Of a stretch of 64,000 nt of DNA, positions 23,941-37,022 are shown one piece after another. The notes beneath the pieces are model-generated. The model was not told the origin of the DNA. It did not search any database and saw only the letters and a list, made by a program, of their open reading frames with translations. Position numbers and translations under genes: made by a program. Positions within the stretch are counted from its first letter, which is position 1, and every line of letters starts with the position of its first letter. This DNA comes from Vitis vinifera (taxonomy: Eukaryota; Streptophyta; Magnoliopsida; Vitales; Vitaceae), in the NCBI RefSeq assembly GCF_030704535.1, contig NC_081818.1, positions 2,617,001-2,681,000 on the forward strand. The letters run 5' to 3'.

Positions 23941-24414
23941 GATATAAGAAGCAAATTTTTATTTAATTAAAAATTTTAAATATTTATTTTTAATAAAAAA
24001 AATTCTAAATTATAGTTCTCAAACATAAAATCCAAATAACAAGAAAATTTATTCTGCTAGCTTCTATACTTTCCATTCTTACATTCAAAAGTCAAATGCT
24101 ATCACACAATATGTACGATAAGCCCATCACCCATTATTCATAATAGCATCACAAATCCATTGTTTCTAGCAATCTTTTGAGAAATTAAGCAATGACCACC
24201 AACACCATTTGATTCCATATTTAGCTCTCATATATTATTTTCACTTGTTTGTTTCTTTCTCTTCTTCCAAGTACATACGATGGTCATCCTCTTAAGATAA
24301 AAGCTTTGACTAGGATTTTTATACTTGCAACCTCCCCTATATGAGCAATCAGCTCAAATGTTTATTTATGGTTTTTGATAGTGAATTTATTTATGTATTA
24401 TGAGAGAAAGGGAT
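23941..24414. repeat. Duplicated array flank, copy 2
   Basis: Sister of 722-1195. Begins with the GATAT target repeat of element B and ends with the GGGAT target repeat of solo LTR E2. No gene. Confidence 0.7.
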
Positions 24415-25515
24415 TGTCATGCCCCAAGACCCACTCAAGGGCATGACGGTCATTTCACACTTCAAACCCGAAGGCTTACAGTGTAACCTGACCCAAACAA
24501 TTATCTTGTAATCAGAAGTTACCAATTACTAAATACCTGTTTAGAGTAACGGAATAAAATCTAAAATCCTCAAAATTCAATTTCAAAACTAAAACATCCA
24601 CTATCCAAAATCCATTGTCCAAATATTTGCAAACTTAAACAATTCAAGTACTAAAACAAATTTCAAAATCTCCAAAACTCAACTTTGAACTAACATAAAA
24701 TTTAAAGGATCAATATCCAAATAGCTTCCAAATACCAAAAGATCCAAATGAACATAACTAATAGTTAAACAAAATCCAACATAAAATCCTAAGTCAAATC
24801 CTAATGATGACCATTCCTCAAACCTAGCCATCACTCCTCACCCGAACTAAGGGTACCTGAAAAGTAGTCAACATATAAGAATGAGCTCACAGCCCAATAA
24901 GGAACATTAATGCAATCCATGGATCAAATATTTCAAATTCACTTGCAAAATAGGAGATATTGTAATCAATCATTTTCATAAACCTGTGAGTTAAATTTTT
25001 TTTTTTTCCAATACATTCAAAATTTCTAACTGTATGCATTTATTTCTGATTCAAACATTTTCATATCAAATTCAATCAAAACATTCCAATAATTTATTTA
25101 CTCTGGTCATCACGCATGAAAGGGTGCCCAGTTAGGTAGGACTTTTCAAATGAGTGGCTAGCCTCAAATTGTTCCTTTAAGGTGGATGGAACCAAACACT
25201 ACTAGTACTAGTAACCTCTAACCGAAACCCCTAGAGGCTGGGGTTCAAATCAATTACATTCCCCACCAAGAAATGTAAAGGTCAACTATTATATCCCATT
25301 GACAAGGGCCAAAAGTCAAAAGTCAACTATTATATCCCGTTGACAAGGGCCAAACAAACCAGACTCAAATATTTATTTCATTTATTCAAATTTACAATAT
25401 ATAATATCTCCACATTTATTTGTCAAAAACAAAATATAAAATTCTAACATACTTTTCATGCAAAACAAGTTTGATCCATGCATAAAACGGAATATAACTC
25501 AAACGTTTTCAAATA

Positions 25516-25551
<36 letters not shown>

Positions 25552-26698
25552 TGTTTCAAAAAAAAAAATTAACAACTGCATTAATTTCCCTTACCTCAAA
25601 TAAGCACTCCAAATCTTGAAAAGTTTGGCCCCAAAATTTACTTCTCACCTAACATAACAAAAAGGTACTATCAACACTATTGACTATTCATTTAAAATAG
25701 GTTTAGGAATCCTAGAATTTATTTATTTATTTATTTATTATTTTTATTAAGTTAATATTATTATTACAAAAATTATTTTCCAACTTTTTAACCAATAACA
25801 ATTTATCCTCAATAATTTATTTCTCTTTCCTAAACTAAATTGAATTTCCTAAAAATATTTATTTACAATAATCTCTTTCATCACTTTGCATAAGAATTTA
25901 TTTCTTTAATTATTTATTCCAACTTTTCCTAGGACCTACTTCATATTTTAATAAGATTATCCTACAATCCTATCCTTTTTCTTTTCCACCCTCAAAATCA
26001 CAAGTCATTGACTTTTCAACCACATAACCAAACCCACACACAATACGTCTCCATGATCTCCACATTTTCTTTTTAATCACTATTCTGCCACATGTTTTTT
26101 TTCTTCTATTTATTTATTTCAAAACCTCACTTTCCACACCTATCCTACCATCTCCAACACACACCAACCATTAAACATTAAATAAGAAAACATACACTCC
26201 ACACCCAACGGATCCACACATTCCCATTGTTGTTTATTTATTTATTTATTTATTTATTTTAATCTTTAATTCTACGGGGCTTCACATTGCCACAACTATC
26301 ACACGTCATCCACCACAAAATTAATTTTCTTTTTTAAGAAACACAAACCCTAATCTAGATTGGGGTTTCCTACCTAAGGTTAAAAATATAACGAATATAT
26401 TAAAATAAGATCTAAGAATTAGAAAACAAAAATCTTACTTAGAGAAATCTGTTCTTCAAACCCTATATCCGAAAGTCTTATGTCCTCTAGTATTCTGCCA
26501 ATAGGAATGAAAATTCAGAGAAGAATAGAAAGGATTTTTCCTTCTTTTTTTTTCAATTTATACCTAGGTATTTATTAGGAAAATCAACTTTTTACCCCTC
26601 TTTCATTTTATTAAAATAATTAATTCACTATTATTATTATTATTATTATTATTATAAATTTCCTATCTTATCCCTATATAAAATTTCTGGGCGTTACA
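24415..26698. mobile_element. Solo-LTR-like insertion E2 (2284 bp)
   Basis: Starts TGTCATGCCCC, ends GGGCGTTACA, with perfect GGGAT repeats on both sides (24410-24414 and 26699-26703). Paralogue E1 is at 1196-3451. The site is empty beside GLP6 and GLP10. No coding capacity. A solo LTR from recombination between two LTRs is the simplest reading. Ends look whole. Confidence 0.8.
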
Positions 26699-26703
26699 GG
26701 GAT

Positions 26704-27305
26704 GCTTAACAAACACATTTAAACTAAGCTGTTAGGTTGTCTCCAACAGTCCCAATCTGTGTCTCCTGGTGAGAAGTGAAAAACCTCAAATACCAAAAAT
26801 GTCAAATTTATTACATACTAGTCCTTAGATTAGTCTATGTTGAGTAAGCAAATAGGCCTGCAAGTGTTCATTTATTGACTTTCCAAGTCTTCATTAATGG
26901 ATTGAGTTTTTCCAATTTTATGTATACATGAGTAAGTTGTTCGGTTCATACATGCTCTAGAGACTTTAGAGCACTGGATTCTAGATCATCCTGGGTTTCA
27001 AGAATTATTCCAGGGTAATCTATCAAGCAACTGGGACTTATTGTCCAGTTGTTTTTAACAAGTAAAATATCCAAGATTTGGATAAGATTTTTTTAGACAA
27101 ACATAGGCTAATCCTGGGTATAGTATTGAGAGATAGAAGTACAGAAAAAGATGCGTAGCAGACAAACTGCTTTATTTTAGTAGTATGGCCAAAGTCCACA
27201 CCAAAATTACAAAATTAACCCTCTTAATCATTATACTTGAAAATAAGCAGACCAATGGTTCATATATAACTTCTTTATGTATATAGTTTCTTAGTTGTTG
27301 TCCCA
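26704..27305 (-). other. 3-prime flank of GLP4
   Basis: Homologous to 3457-4076, with a minus-strand AATAAA near 27172. No gene seen. Confidence 0.5.
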
Positions 27306-27800
27306 TCAGAACCGTGACTGAAGGTACTTAACCACGCTCTTGTCCAACTGGAAGGCCCTTGTGAGAACATCAGGATTGATGGGTGGATCTGATCCAAATA
27401 CTGCTTTGGCTATGGTGATAACACCTGGATTTTGGCTGCTTAGAGCAGCAATGGCTACTGCCTTAGTCTTCCCAACATTGAGTTGGAAGTGAATGAGACC
27501 AATAGGAAACACAAAAACATCCCCCTTGTTGAGGACTTTGCTAATGAATCGGTTTTCGGTGTTGGATGTGACAAACCCAACGTAGAGGGTTCCCTCCAAG
27601 ACAGTTAGGATCTCGGTGGCACGAGGGTGAGTGTGAGGAGGATTTTGGCCATATGGTTCATAGTCAATACGAACCATGGATATGCCAAGAGTGTTGAGTC
27701 CCTTTATTTGTTCAACATTTACAGTAGTGACATTTGAGGCTACTGCATTTGATGTGTTTCCTGGCTTATCCAGGCCTGAAAAGAAGAAATCTTCGGCGAC
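27306..27800 (-). pseudogene. GLP: GLP4, 5-prime truncated germin-like gene
   Basis: Exon 2 is open from the codons for [10 protein letters not shown] to the TGA stop and keeps all four metal ligands, but the first ~12 codons of exon 2, the intron, exon 1 and promoter are missing. At about 27800 the sequence switches to beta-type 3-prime flank (compare 8888 onward). The in-frame ATG just past the junction is accidental, and without a signal peptide the product could not be secreted. The middle is beta-like (NVGKTKAV) and the end alpha-like (KSVVKYLQ), so it was mosaic before it broke. Confidence 0.92.
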
Positions 27801-27806
27801 GGTCAT

Positions 27807-28340
27807 ATTATGGAGTATATGAAGAAAACTTCAGATGAAGCAAAATGGCATCTTTCCATTTCTGAAATGTAAGAAGTTGTAGCATTAGGACTTGCCTAAT
27901 GTTCCTTTTATTTATCACCAATTCTGCCATAGCAGTATGCACGAAGGAACAGTACAGAAGTTTCTGGACAACTTGTTAAGTATTGCTTCTTAGTCAATGC
28001 ATATCCTGTATATAATCAATTGAGCAGCTGGGATTTGTCATTCAGATCTTTTTTACAAGCGAAATCTAGCTCAAAGAGTTGGATAAGATTTTTTGAGACA
28101 AAGAAAGAGGCTAATCCAGGATATTGTATAGAGATGGAGACAGAAAAAGATGGTTTAACAGACAAACTGCTTTATTTTAATATTAGGACCAAAGTCCACA
28201 TCCAAAGAGCTACAAAATAAACCCTCTTACTATGTTATGGTTATGATGAGGGAACATAACAAATGCTTACTTAAAAAACAACTAAGAAAACCAATGGTTC
28301 ATAGCTTCTAGAGCTATATATTTTGCTAGTGGTTGTCCCA
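27807..28340. other. GLP5 3-prime flank fused to GLP4
   Basis: Beta-type flank, matching 8890-9425. Minus-strand AATAAA at 28171-28176 for GLP5. No gene. Confidence 0.55.
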
Positions 28341-29124
28341 CTAGAACCTTGACTGAAGGTAGCTAACCACTTTCTTGTCCAACTGGAAGGCCCTTGTGAG
28401 AACATCAGGATTGATGGGTGGATCTGATCCAAATACTGCATTGGCTATGGTGATAACACCTGGATTTTGGCTGCTCAGAGCAGCAATGGCTACTGCCTTA
28501 GTCTTCCCAACATTGAATTGGAAGTGAATGAGACCAATAGGAAACACAAAAACATCCCCCTTGTTGAGGACTTTGCTAATGAGGCGGTTTTCGGGGTTGG
28601 ATGTGACAAACCCAACGTAGAGGGTTCCCCCCAAGACAGTTAGGATCTCAGTGGCACGAGGGTGAGTGTGAGGAGGGTTTTGGCCATATGGTTCATAGTC
28701 AATACGAACCATGGATATGCCAAGAGTGTTGAGTCCCTTTATTTGTTCAACATTTACGGTAGTGACATTTGAGGCTACTGCATTTGATGTGTTCCCTGGC
28801 TTATCCAGGCCTGAAAAGAAGAAATCCTCGGCGACGGTCAGCTTTGGGTCCTTGCAGAACTTTCCATTCACAAATACTGCATAAGAAGGGATAAAGAAAT
28901 TAAAGAAAGATCACTAGTATCAAACCATATTCACCATATCAATAAAAAGAGTAGCTCTGAAAATAGCTATAAGATCAATGAGTTACTAAAGAAATACCAG
29001 CATCCTTGGGCTCATCAATGGCAACACAGGTGTCCTGCAGTGGGCTTGGATCAGAGGCAGAGGCAAGAGAGGAAACCAATGCCACGAGGGCAACAGTTAC
29101 CAGGAAACTAACACCCTTCTTCAT
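28341..29124 (-). CDS. GLP: Germin-like protein GLP5, two exons, intact (beta type)
   Basis: Exon 1 28998-29124, exon 2 28341-28876, 220 residues, TAG stop. Signal peptide identical to GLP3 and GLP6. Metal ligands, cysteines, glycosylation sequons and KGD are all kept. Odd point: Glu125 of the invariant [10 protein letters not shown] segment in box 1 is Gly here (VLGGTLY). It is not a metal ligand but lies six residues after Glu119, at the base of the barrel strand. The 5-prime half is [18 protein letters not shown], as in GLP6; the 3-prime half ([16 protein letters not shown]) is as in GLP3. TATA box at 29213-29219. Confidence 0.94.
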
Positions 29125-31555
29125 TGTTAGAGTAGTATCTCCAACAATCACAAATCTTTGTGTTGAGAGCTAGAGGTGAGGGGTGAGAAATTCTGCATGG
29201 GAAACATGTCAATTTATAGACGAGAGTCCTTGAATTAGTCTTTTGTTTTACTAGTATATGACTAACCAAGTCTTCAATGAATAGTTCTTTTTTAAAAAGA
29301 ACTTTCAATGATGAATGGTTCTTCAACAACTACTCGTTAAGTGTTTTTCTTCCTCGGTTACTTATCTAGAAGATTGTGTGCAAAAACCAAACTCCATCTG
29401 TGTTAGACATCTTCAACTTAGTATCAATCTGCATGTAGAGGAAGTGTTTTACAAAGATCTAGTTTCAGAAGGCTATGCCGAAATGAAGTCAAAGTATTCA
29501 GGTTGCATTAATTAGTAGCATATAATACAGCAGAGCTTCTAATTTCCCCAGTACCCAAAATTTGAAAACCCTTAAAAGTGGTTTATGGACAATCAAATAG
29601 AAGATTGTAGAGTAAGTGCAGGCTAAGACTAGACAATAACTCTTGTTCTTCTTTATATTTCTTTTCTGAATCTTCTTGTTGAAGTGAAGATCCTTGAATT
29701 CATCTGCAACTGGTAAATGAATTTAGTAAAGCAACCAATGACGATGCACTTGAATTAGCATGTATGCATTGCCCTGATCGGGTTTCAAAACATAGACACG
29801 ATCATCTCTCTCCCTTTCTGCATTGCCTTGGTCAATTTTCAAGGCATAAATGCATAGAAAATTATGTACCAATAGAAAACCTCCAAAGGTTTTAGCATTC
29901 TTGGAGTCACCTTCTTTCTTTAATTGCTTCTGATCATCAATTGCCAAAGTCAAATTTTGGGTGCTCCCATTTTTCTTTTTCAATTTTGTAATTATGTTGA
30001 ATTGTTTAATTAGTACTGATATAGAAGATTTCCAGCCGGCTTCTCTAAGTGGAAATTTCAACATAACCATGTCATTTTCATGAGCTTACATTTTGATTGA
30101 TCTAGCATATTAAGTTGGACGACATATCTAAGAAAATAAAATTACATCATCTAGGCAATAAAAAACCCGTGTCAATCTACTATATTTTGATATTATTAAT
30201 TTGGAATAATTTTTTATTTTATTTTTACTAACAAGTTACAATTAAAGTCAAAATCATAAATTTAACTTTTTTTTAAAAAAAAAATTATAAACCCTTCTTG
30301 TGGAGTCATCAAAATACAATAAAAAATTCTTAGTATCGAGAACCTTTGACTTTAAAGTAATATGAACAAAAACAAAACAAACCTTTGACTTTGAAGTGAT
30401 ATGAACAAAAACAAAACAAATGTTAATATTTTGTAGCAAAAGTTATTGTTTCACACAAATATCCTAAAGAAAAAATTTTCTCATATAAAATACTCATTTG
30501 ATCCAACTCCTATCTAATTATTTTTTTTGTTGTTAATAAAATAATGTGTGTGGATATGATCATGTCTTTTCAAGAAAATTCATTTTAGATCATTAATCTT
30601 GTTATTTCTCAAAATAAAATAACACCATAATTAAGATATATATTCAAAAAATTTATTAGATTTAAAACAAAAGAACTTGCCAAATCCAAGTAACCATAAA
30701 TCCTAAATACCATGAAACAAAAGAAAGCTGGTTGCAAACAACAATAATAGATAAACAAATAAAGAAACAAGTATCTCTTCTTCATTTTTCTTTTTCCTTT
30801 TTTCTCTTTTTTAATGAATTTATTTATTTATTTATTTATTTATTATTATTATATTTATATTTGTGCTACTTCACTTTAAGAATAAAAATATACGAGATGG
30901 CTACCTATGTGGATGATGTTGGGATTGTGAAACCTGAATTAGTTTTATTGCGTTTCTCTTGAGATGTTGGGGGGAGAATTTTTTTTTTTTTTTTTCTTAT
31001 GAATGATGAGTTTACCTCCATTATATATTTAACCTTATTATGTTTTTAGGGTGTTTTTAGAGGACGCAACTACAATTGAGAAGAGTTTTTTTTAGAGTTT
31101 TATCATTATACTCCTCTTTTCTTTGACTAGTGGATTCTTGAGTGTTGGTGCACTTCGTGAATATAGGGATCACATTGAGTGTTGAACCATGTTAAAAATC
31201 TCGTGCTTAATTTTCTACTCATATGTGTGCATGATTTGGTTAACATATAAAACTAGGACTTTTTGTTGTTCTCTAGTCAAGAAAGATTTGTGAAGTACTT
31301 TTGATTATCCTTACACTCTTCCACCCCATCTTTTGCATAGCAATTAAATTGAGAAAGACAATTAAATACGATAAGAGTGAAATAATAAACATATGATTTT
31401 ATTATTATTATCATTATTATTATTATTATTTTGGTTATAAGCATGATTAGTCTTAAAATACTTATAATAAATGCATATAACATTTTAAATATCTTATTCA
31501 CAGAGGTAATAGATGGAATTAAGATGACTATTAGTTTACATCTCACAAACCATAT
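29125..31555. other. Upstream region of GLP5
   Basis: Gene-free, homologous to 10210-12691 and 57888-60072. Holds the promoter and AT-rich tracts. Ends at the CATAT target site (31551-31555) of element A; the uninterrupted version of this site is at 60073-60085. Confidence 0.5.
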
Positions 31556-34500
31556 TGTAGACCCTCAATTTTGTCCTCCTATCACATGTCCTATTAGATA
31601 CTTGTTCAATACTTTACAGTAGTTCTTTGGTGGCCCATAGCTACTCATACTACTTACCTTTTTTGAGTCATCTCGAAGACTTTGGTTGAGGGATTTATCT
31701 AACCCTGTTGTGACTCTTGGCAGCCCTAATTTAGACTTAGACCCACTTAGGCACCCTAGACCCATTTAGATACACTTGGCCCATTAGGCATCACCTTAGG
31801 CCCATTTAGATGCACTTGGCACCTTCTAGCTTGCACACATTCACCCTAGGTTACTTAGACAATCTTTCAGAATGGGTCACTTGGACACTTCTTTTGGAAT
31901 AGTTCACTTAGGCATGATCTTGATTTTGGTTACTTATTTTTCAGGATAAAATGAGTGTTGGCTTGACTTTTTATTACATGTAATGAATTTTTTTATTCTA
32001 TCTTTATTTTATTTTTATTTTTATTTTTGAAGGTTTGAGTTTGACATTTAAATTATTATAATCTGTTGCATTACTTTAATTTCTTGATTTTTTTTTTAAT
32101 TGCATATGTCTGATATTTATTTTTATACCCTTATCAATTTATTTTTTTATTTACTTACTTATTCATTTATTCTTTAATTCCATGAATTGACATTTTGGAT
32201 TTTTGTGGCTATGTGATTTGATTTTCTATTTTATTTTATTCTATTTCCAATTACATGATTTCTTATTTCAACTTTATTTTTAATTTTGCACGAGACTTGG
32301 AGCCATCAAGGAGAGGAGATCACGGCCAAATAGGGAAACTTGGAAGGAATCCGGGCTACATATAGAAAGTGGGCAGATCACGGCTTTAAGAAGGAATCCG
32401 GGCTGCATATGATTTGCTTTAAGAAGGAATTCAGGCTGCATATAGAAAGTGGGCAGATCACGGCTGGGGCACATTCTGGAGCATATGGAAAGAAGATTAA
32501 AGGGGATTTGATCACTTACCAAACAAGATACGGCTACATCCTTGGGGAAATCTCCAAATGAGCCACACATAATGGACTTCCCATGTCCACGCGCACGTAG
32601 GAAAAAATGGAAATAAGATATTCCATAAGGAGTGGGATGCCTTATAAATAAAGGAGAGAATCCAAGCATAAAAGGATTTTTTATTTTATTTTTCGGAGAG
32701 GAACAAGCGGAAAGAATTTTCACACGGAGACTTTTCTTTTGGGAGGGCAGAGAGAACACGAGAACAATTCTTTTGAGAGGACGCACGAAGAACTTTGAGG
32801 AGCCAATACATAACTATAAAAAAGGGAGGAACAACCCACAAATCTCCAAAAATAACGGTTTATAGGTAAGTGTACGCTTTCAAATTTATTGGGATTTCGT
32901 TTTGATTCATCCTTTTAGTCTTGAGTGTTTTAATTATTTTAGTTCTTTGATTTAATTAATCCTATATAATAAATTTCTTGTTTTAATTTCGATTTAGTTT
33001 TAATTTATTTTTTCTTTTTTTTAGTTTGGATGTGTTTGTGGTTTTAATTCTTTAGTTTAATTTATCCCATTAGATAAAGTTCCTTTTTTTTTTATTCCAA
33101 TTCGATTTAGTTTTAATTTATCTTTTATGTTTAGATGTGTTTGTAGTTTTCTTTAATTTAATTGTTTATATTATAAAAGTCCTTATTTTTAATTTTGATT
33201 TAGTTCAATTTTAATATATATTTTTTGTTTAGATGTGTTTGTGATATTAATTCGTTAGTTTAATTATTTCTACTAGAAAAGTTTTTGTTTTTAATTTTGA
33301 TTTAGTTCACTGTTAATCTACCTTTTATGTTTAGTGTTTGTTGTTTTAATTCGTTAGTTTAATTGTTCCTATTAGAAAAGTTCTTATTTTTAATTTTAAT
33401 TTAGTTCAATTTTAATCTACCCCATATGTTTGTGATTTTAATTCGTTAGTTTAATTATTCCTATTAGAAAACTTCTTATTTTTAATTTCAATTTTGTTCA
33501 ATTTTAATTTATCCTATATGTTTTTGTGATTTTAATTCGCTAGTTTAATTATTCATATTAGAAAAGTTCTTATTTTTAATTCCAATTTAGTTCAATTTTA
33601 ATCTATCCTATATGTTTAGTTGTGTTTGAGATGTTAAATCATTAGTTTAAGTATTCATGATAGATAAAGTTCATATTTTTAAAATCCCAAATTAGTTTAA
33701 ATTTTAATTTAGCTATTAGTTTAAATATATTTGTGATTTTAATTCCTTAGTTTAAATAATTTGTGAGATAAAGTTTACTTTTTAAATTTTGGATTAACTT
33801 AGTTTTAGTTTATGATTTAATTTGAATGTGTTAGTGATCCTAATTAGTTTGATTTTAATTCGTTTTTAGTTTAAATAATCACGCTAAATAAAGTTTGTGT
33901 TTTTAATCCCAATTACTTTAATTTTAATTCGTTTTTAACTTAAAGGCATTCTTGGATCTTAATTCTTTGGTTTAAATTATTGTATCAAATAAAGTTGGAG
34001 TTTTTAATATTCTAATAATTTTATTAAAGAATTTAATTTCAATTTAGTTTGATTTTAATTTATTTTATAATCTGAATGCGTTCATGATTTTAATTCAATT
34101 GTTTGATTAAGCCTCTTAGACAAATTCTATATTTTTAATTTCGATCTTAGTTTAATTTTATTTTGTTAATTTATTTATTTGCTTTATTTTAAATATATTT
34201 GTGATTTCAATTTGATAGTTTATCCAATCTTATTATATGATGATGATATCCTTAATTTAATCCAGTATTAATTATTTTTAGTATTGAATGTGTTTGTGTG
34301 TTTTTTATTTCATTAACTTTGAATTTAATCCGTTTATATCCAATTTTGCAGTTGATTATAATTTTGTTTAATTAATTTAGTTAATCACATGTAATTATTT
34401 TCATGTTTTAAGTATGGTAATTTTGGCTTTGATCTATTGACATTTAGTATGAGCTTTAGGAATTTTAGATAATTAATCCAGCTAATTGCATGTCATTGGT

Positions 34501-36022
34501 TTCATACCTTCAAGATTGTTGAACTTTGGTCTTTGATTCATCATATTTTGTTAAAATGCTAATTTACCTTAATTAATTCCATATTATTATCTCCACATGC
34601 TAAGTTTGTTGGCTTTAATATTTGATTGGTTATTTTTATTTTAATTCATGTGTTTCTTGAAATTTAAATGTTAGTCTTGGGTAATATTTTGTTAGTTTGT
34701 TTGATTAGGAAGTCATAAATTTGATGTCTTAGTGATTGTTAGTTAAATTCTTACTTTTTAAAGGCCACTGGAAACTCATGAAGGTTGGTCTTACCCTCAC
34801 CACTTTAATTGACATGATTTTCTAAATATTTATTTTGTGATTTTCGCTTTCTTTTGTTTTGATTGGTATTTTGTTTTCTATGTTTTATTATTTTAAAAAT
34901 TAATTCCTTTTATTTTAAAATCAAAGCCTTTTTCTCCGAAGACCCCTTTAAGAAATTCTTTTTGAAAAAAAAAAAAATTCATTTAGAGTTCTTAGAATCA
35001 AAAAACCCCATTTTCTTAAAATAATATGCAACCATTTTTTGATCGGTTTGCATCTTTCTCGGTTTTTTAATGAAAATTTTGGTTTAAAATCAGACACGAA
35101 TCCAAGCTTATGGTCCCACATAAATGGGATAATTCCAGGTTAGATTTGTGTATATCAATTGGGGAATTGGTGAAACCCCTACATAAAAAAAAAAAAAATC
35201 TTTTCAAAACTTATTTTTGCTACCACCTTTCTTGGTTGTTACAATCATATCTATTTTTTTGGAATTGTACATAAGATGTGTGTAATAATTGATGATTTCA
35301 TATTCTTTGATCATTTTTGCTATGCCAATTAGTTAAGCATGTTAGGATTTCTTATTTTACTATTTATTATCTAACCCCCCTGTCCTGCGGAAGCATGCTA
35401 TGAGTTATATATGTTATCCAGGTACGTTCCCTAATACCCACTTTCTAAACCCCGTGAACATGATTGTCATTGCGTACTATGCCCATGCTTGCTATCCTAT
35501 TTGATTGCCTTGATATATATTGGATGCTTGTTTGATTATCTTTGACAAAAACACATGTTGTGATATATTTCTATACTAACTTTTATGTTTCATGATAGCA
35601 CTTGAGAAGCTGTTTAGGTACGCACTTTGATTCTCTCTTATGATCAGACTTTCTTATTTGGCATGCTATTTTTTGAAATCACCTAGCCTACCTAGGTATC
35701 CATGATCAACCATTTAATTGTCACGTTTCCCTCAACTTAGTTAGTAGAGACCTCTTTAAGGCTTAGAAGGGTGTTGCCTCCTAGAGGTACCTTCCCAGTA
35801 AGTAACCTGATCCCCGGACCTAGATTCGGGTTTTTCAAAGACATGCTTTTTCCAAAAATTATGGAGTCATATTTTAGGGTTTTTCTTTCTTATTTTATTT
35901 TCCCTTTAAAATAAAAATAAAATAAGTGGCGACTCCGACTTTTTCCAAAATTAATTTTTTCACAAATAAAAAGCGAGTCTCGCCGATCGAGTGGGGGCGC
36001 ATGTGAAAAATGCGGGTCCACA
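31556..36022 (+). mobile_element. LTR-like element A (4467 bp)
   Basis: Starts TGTAGACCC, ends GGGTCCACA, with perfect CATAT repeats at 31551-31555 and 36023-36027. The paralogous empty site at 60073-60085 reads ACAAACCATATCCTAGC, which proves the insertion and both ends. Interior homologous to element B, with TATAAATA at 32644-32651, a donor (TAG/GTAAGT) near 32865 and ~95-100 bp AT-rich repeats from about 32940 to 34020. No coding capacity and no terminal direct repeats: a solo LTR of a very long LTR, or a nonautonomous element. Inserted after the GLP5-GLP6/GLP9-GLP10 duplication, so it is young in this array. Confidence 0.85.
32940..34020. repeat. Degenerate ~95-100-bp tandem repeats in element A
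   Basis: Segments of the form GAAAAGTTCTTATTTTTAAT recur at roughly 33077, 33176, 33278, 33377, 33467 and 33562, each followed by TTAGTTCAATTTTAATCTA and a GTTTAATTATTC phrase. Homologous to the series in element B, with different unit number and drift. Confidence 0.65.
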
Positions 36023-37022
36023 CATATCCTAGCTTGTACATATAAAAACTTGGTATTTACATAAATTATTTTTCCATGTTACAACCACTAAAAGTTAAAC
36101 TTGGAGTAATTAAGGACAACCAATCAAATATCATGAAGGCAATTTGATACTGGGATTAGGACTTAGGAGGATACATTAGAATTACTAGAAACTCATTTCA
36201 TAAAACCTTGTTTGTGAGAGTTTCTTAAACATTAAAAATAGTATTTGAAGGTAAATACTATTTGACTAGGATTTTTATACTTGCAGCCTCCCCTATCTGA
36301 GCAATCAGCTCAAATGTTTATTTATGGTTTTTGATAGTGAATTTATTTATGTATTATGAGAGAAAGGGATGCTTAACAAACACATTGAAACTAAGCTGTT
36401 AGGTTGTCTCCAACAGTCCCAATCTGTGTCTCCTGGTGAGAAGTGAAAAACCTCGGATACCAAAAATGTCAAATTTATTACATACTAGTCCTTAGATTAG
36501 TCTATGTTTTTATGTATACATGAGCAAGCCAACAAGCCTGCAAGTGTTCATATATTGACTTTCCAAGTCTTCATTAATGGATTGAATTTTTCCAATTTAA
36601 AGGTTGACCCATTCTTTAACAGCTACACCCATTTCTCATCTTTTTTTTCCACAACTCATATATGCTCTAGAGACTTTAGAGCACTGGATTCTAGATCATC
36701 TTGGGTTTTAAGAATTATTCCAGGGTAATCTATCAAGCAACTGGGACTTATTGTCCAGTTGTTTTTAACAAGTAAAATATCAAAGATTTGGATAAGATTT
36801 TTTTAGACAAACATAGGCTAATCCTGGGTATAGTATTGAGAGATAGAGGTACAGAAAAAAAAAAAAGATGGGTAACAGACAAACTGATTTATTTTAGTAG
36901 TATGGCCAAAGTCCACACCAACATTACAAAATAAACCCTCTAAATCATTATACTTGAAAACAAGCAGACCAATGCTTTATATATAGCTTCTTTATGTATA
37001 TAGTTTCTTAGTTGTTGTCCCA
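36023..37022 (-). other. 3-prime flank of GLP6
   Basis: Gene-free. Matches 60073-60929. Carries the empty target site of the solo LTR (GGGAT at 36366-36370) and a minus-strand AATAAA at 36888-36893. Confidence 0.55.

Noticed and set aside
27798-27806. ATG at the GLP4 junction as a possible new start codon
   Set aside because: It arises by chance from the junction; there is no promoter, signal peptide or 5-prime exon, so GLP4 is called a pseudogene.
31556-36022. Element A as a cut-and-paste DNA transposon with inverted ends
   Set aside because: The inverted ends are only ~9 bp and are TG...CA with a 5-bp target repeat, as in LTR-type integration; no transposase-like coding sequence seen. Kept as LTR-like, with the alternative noted.
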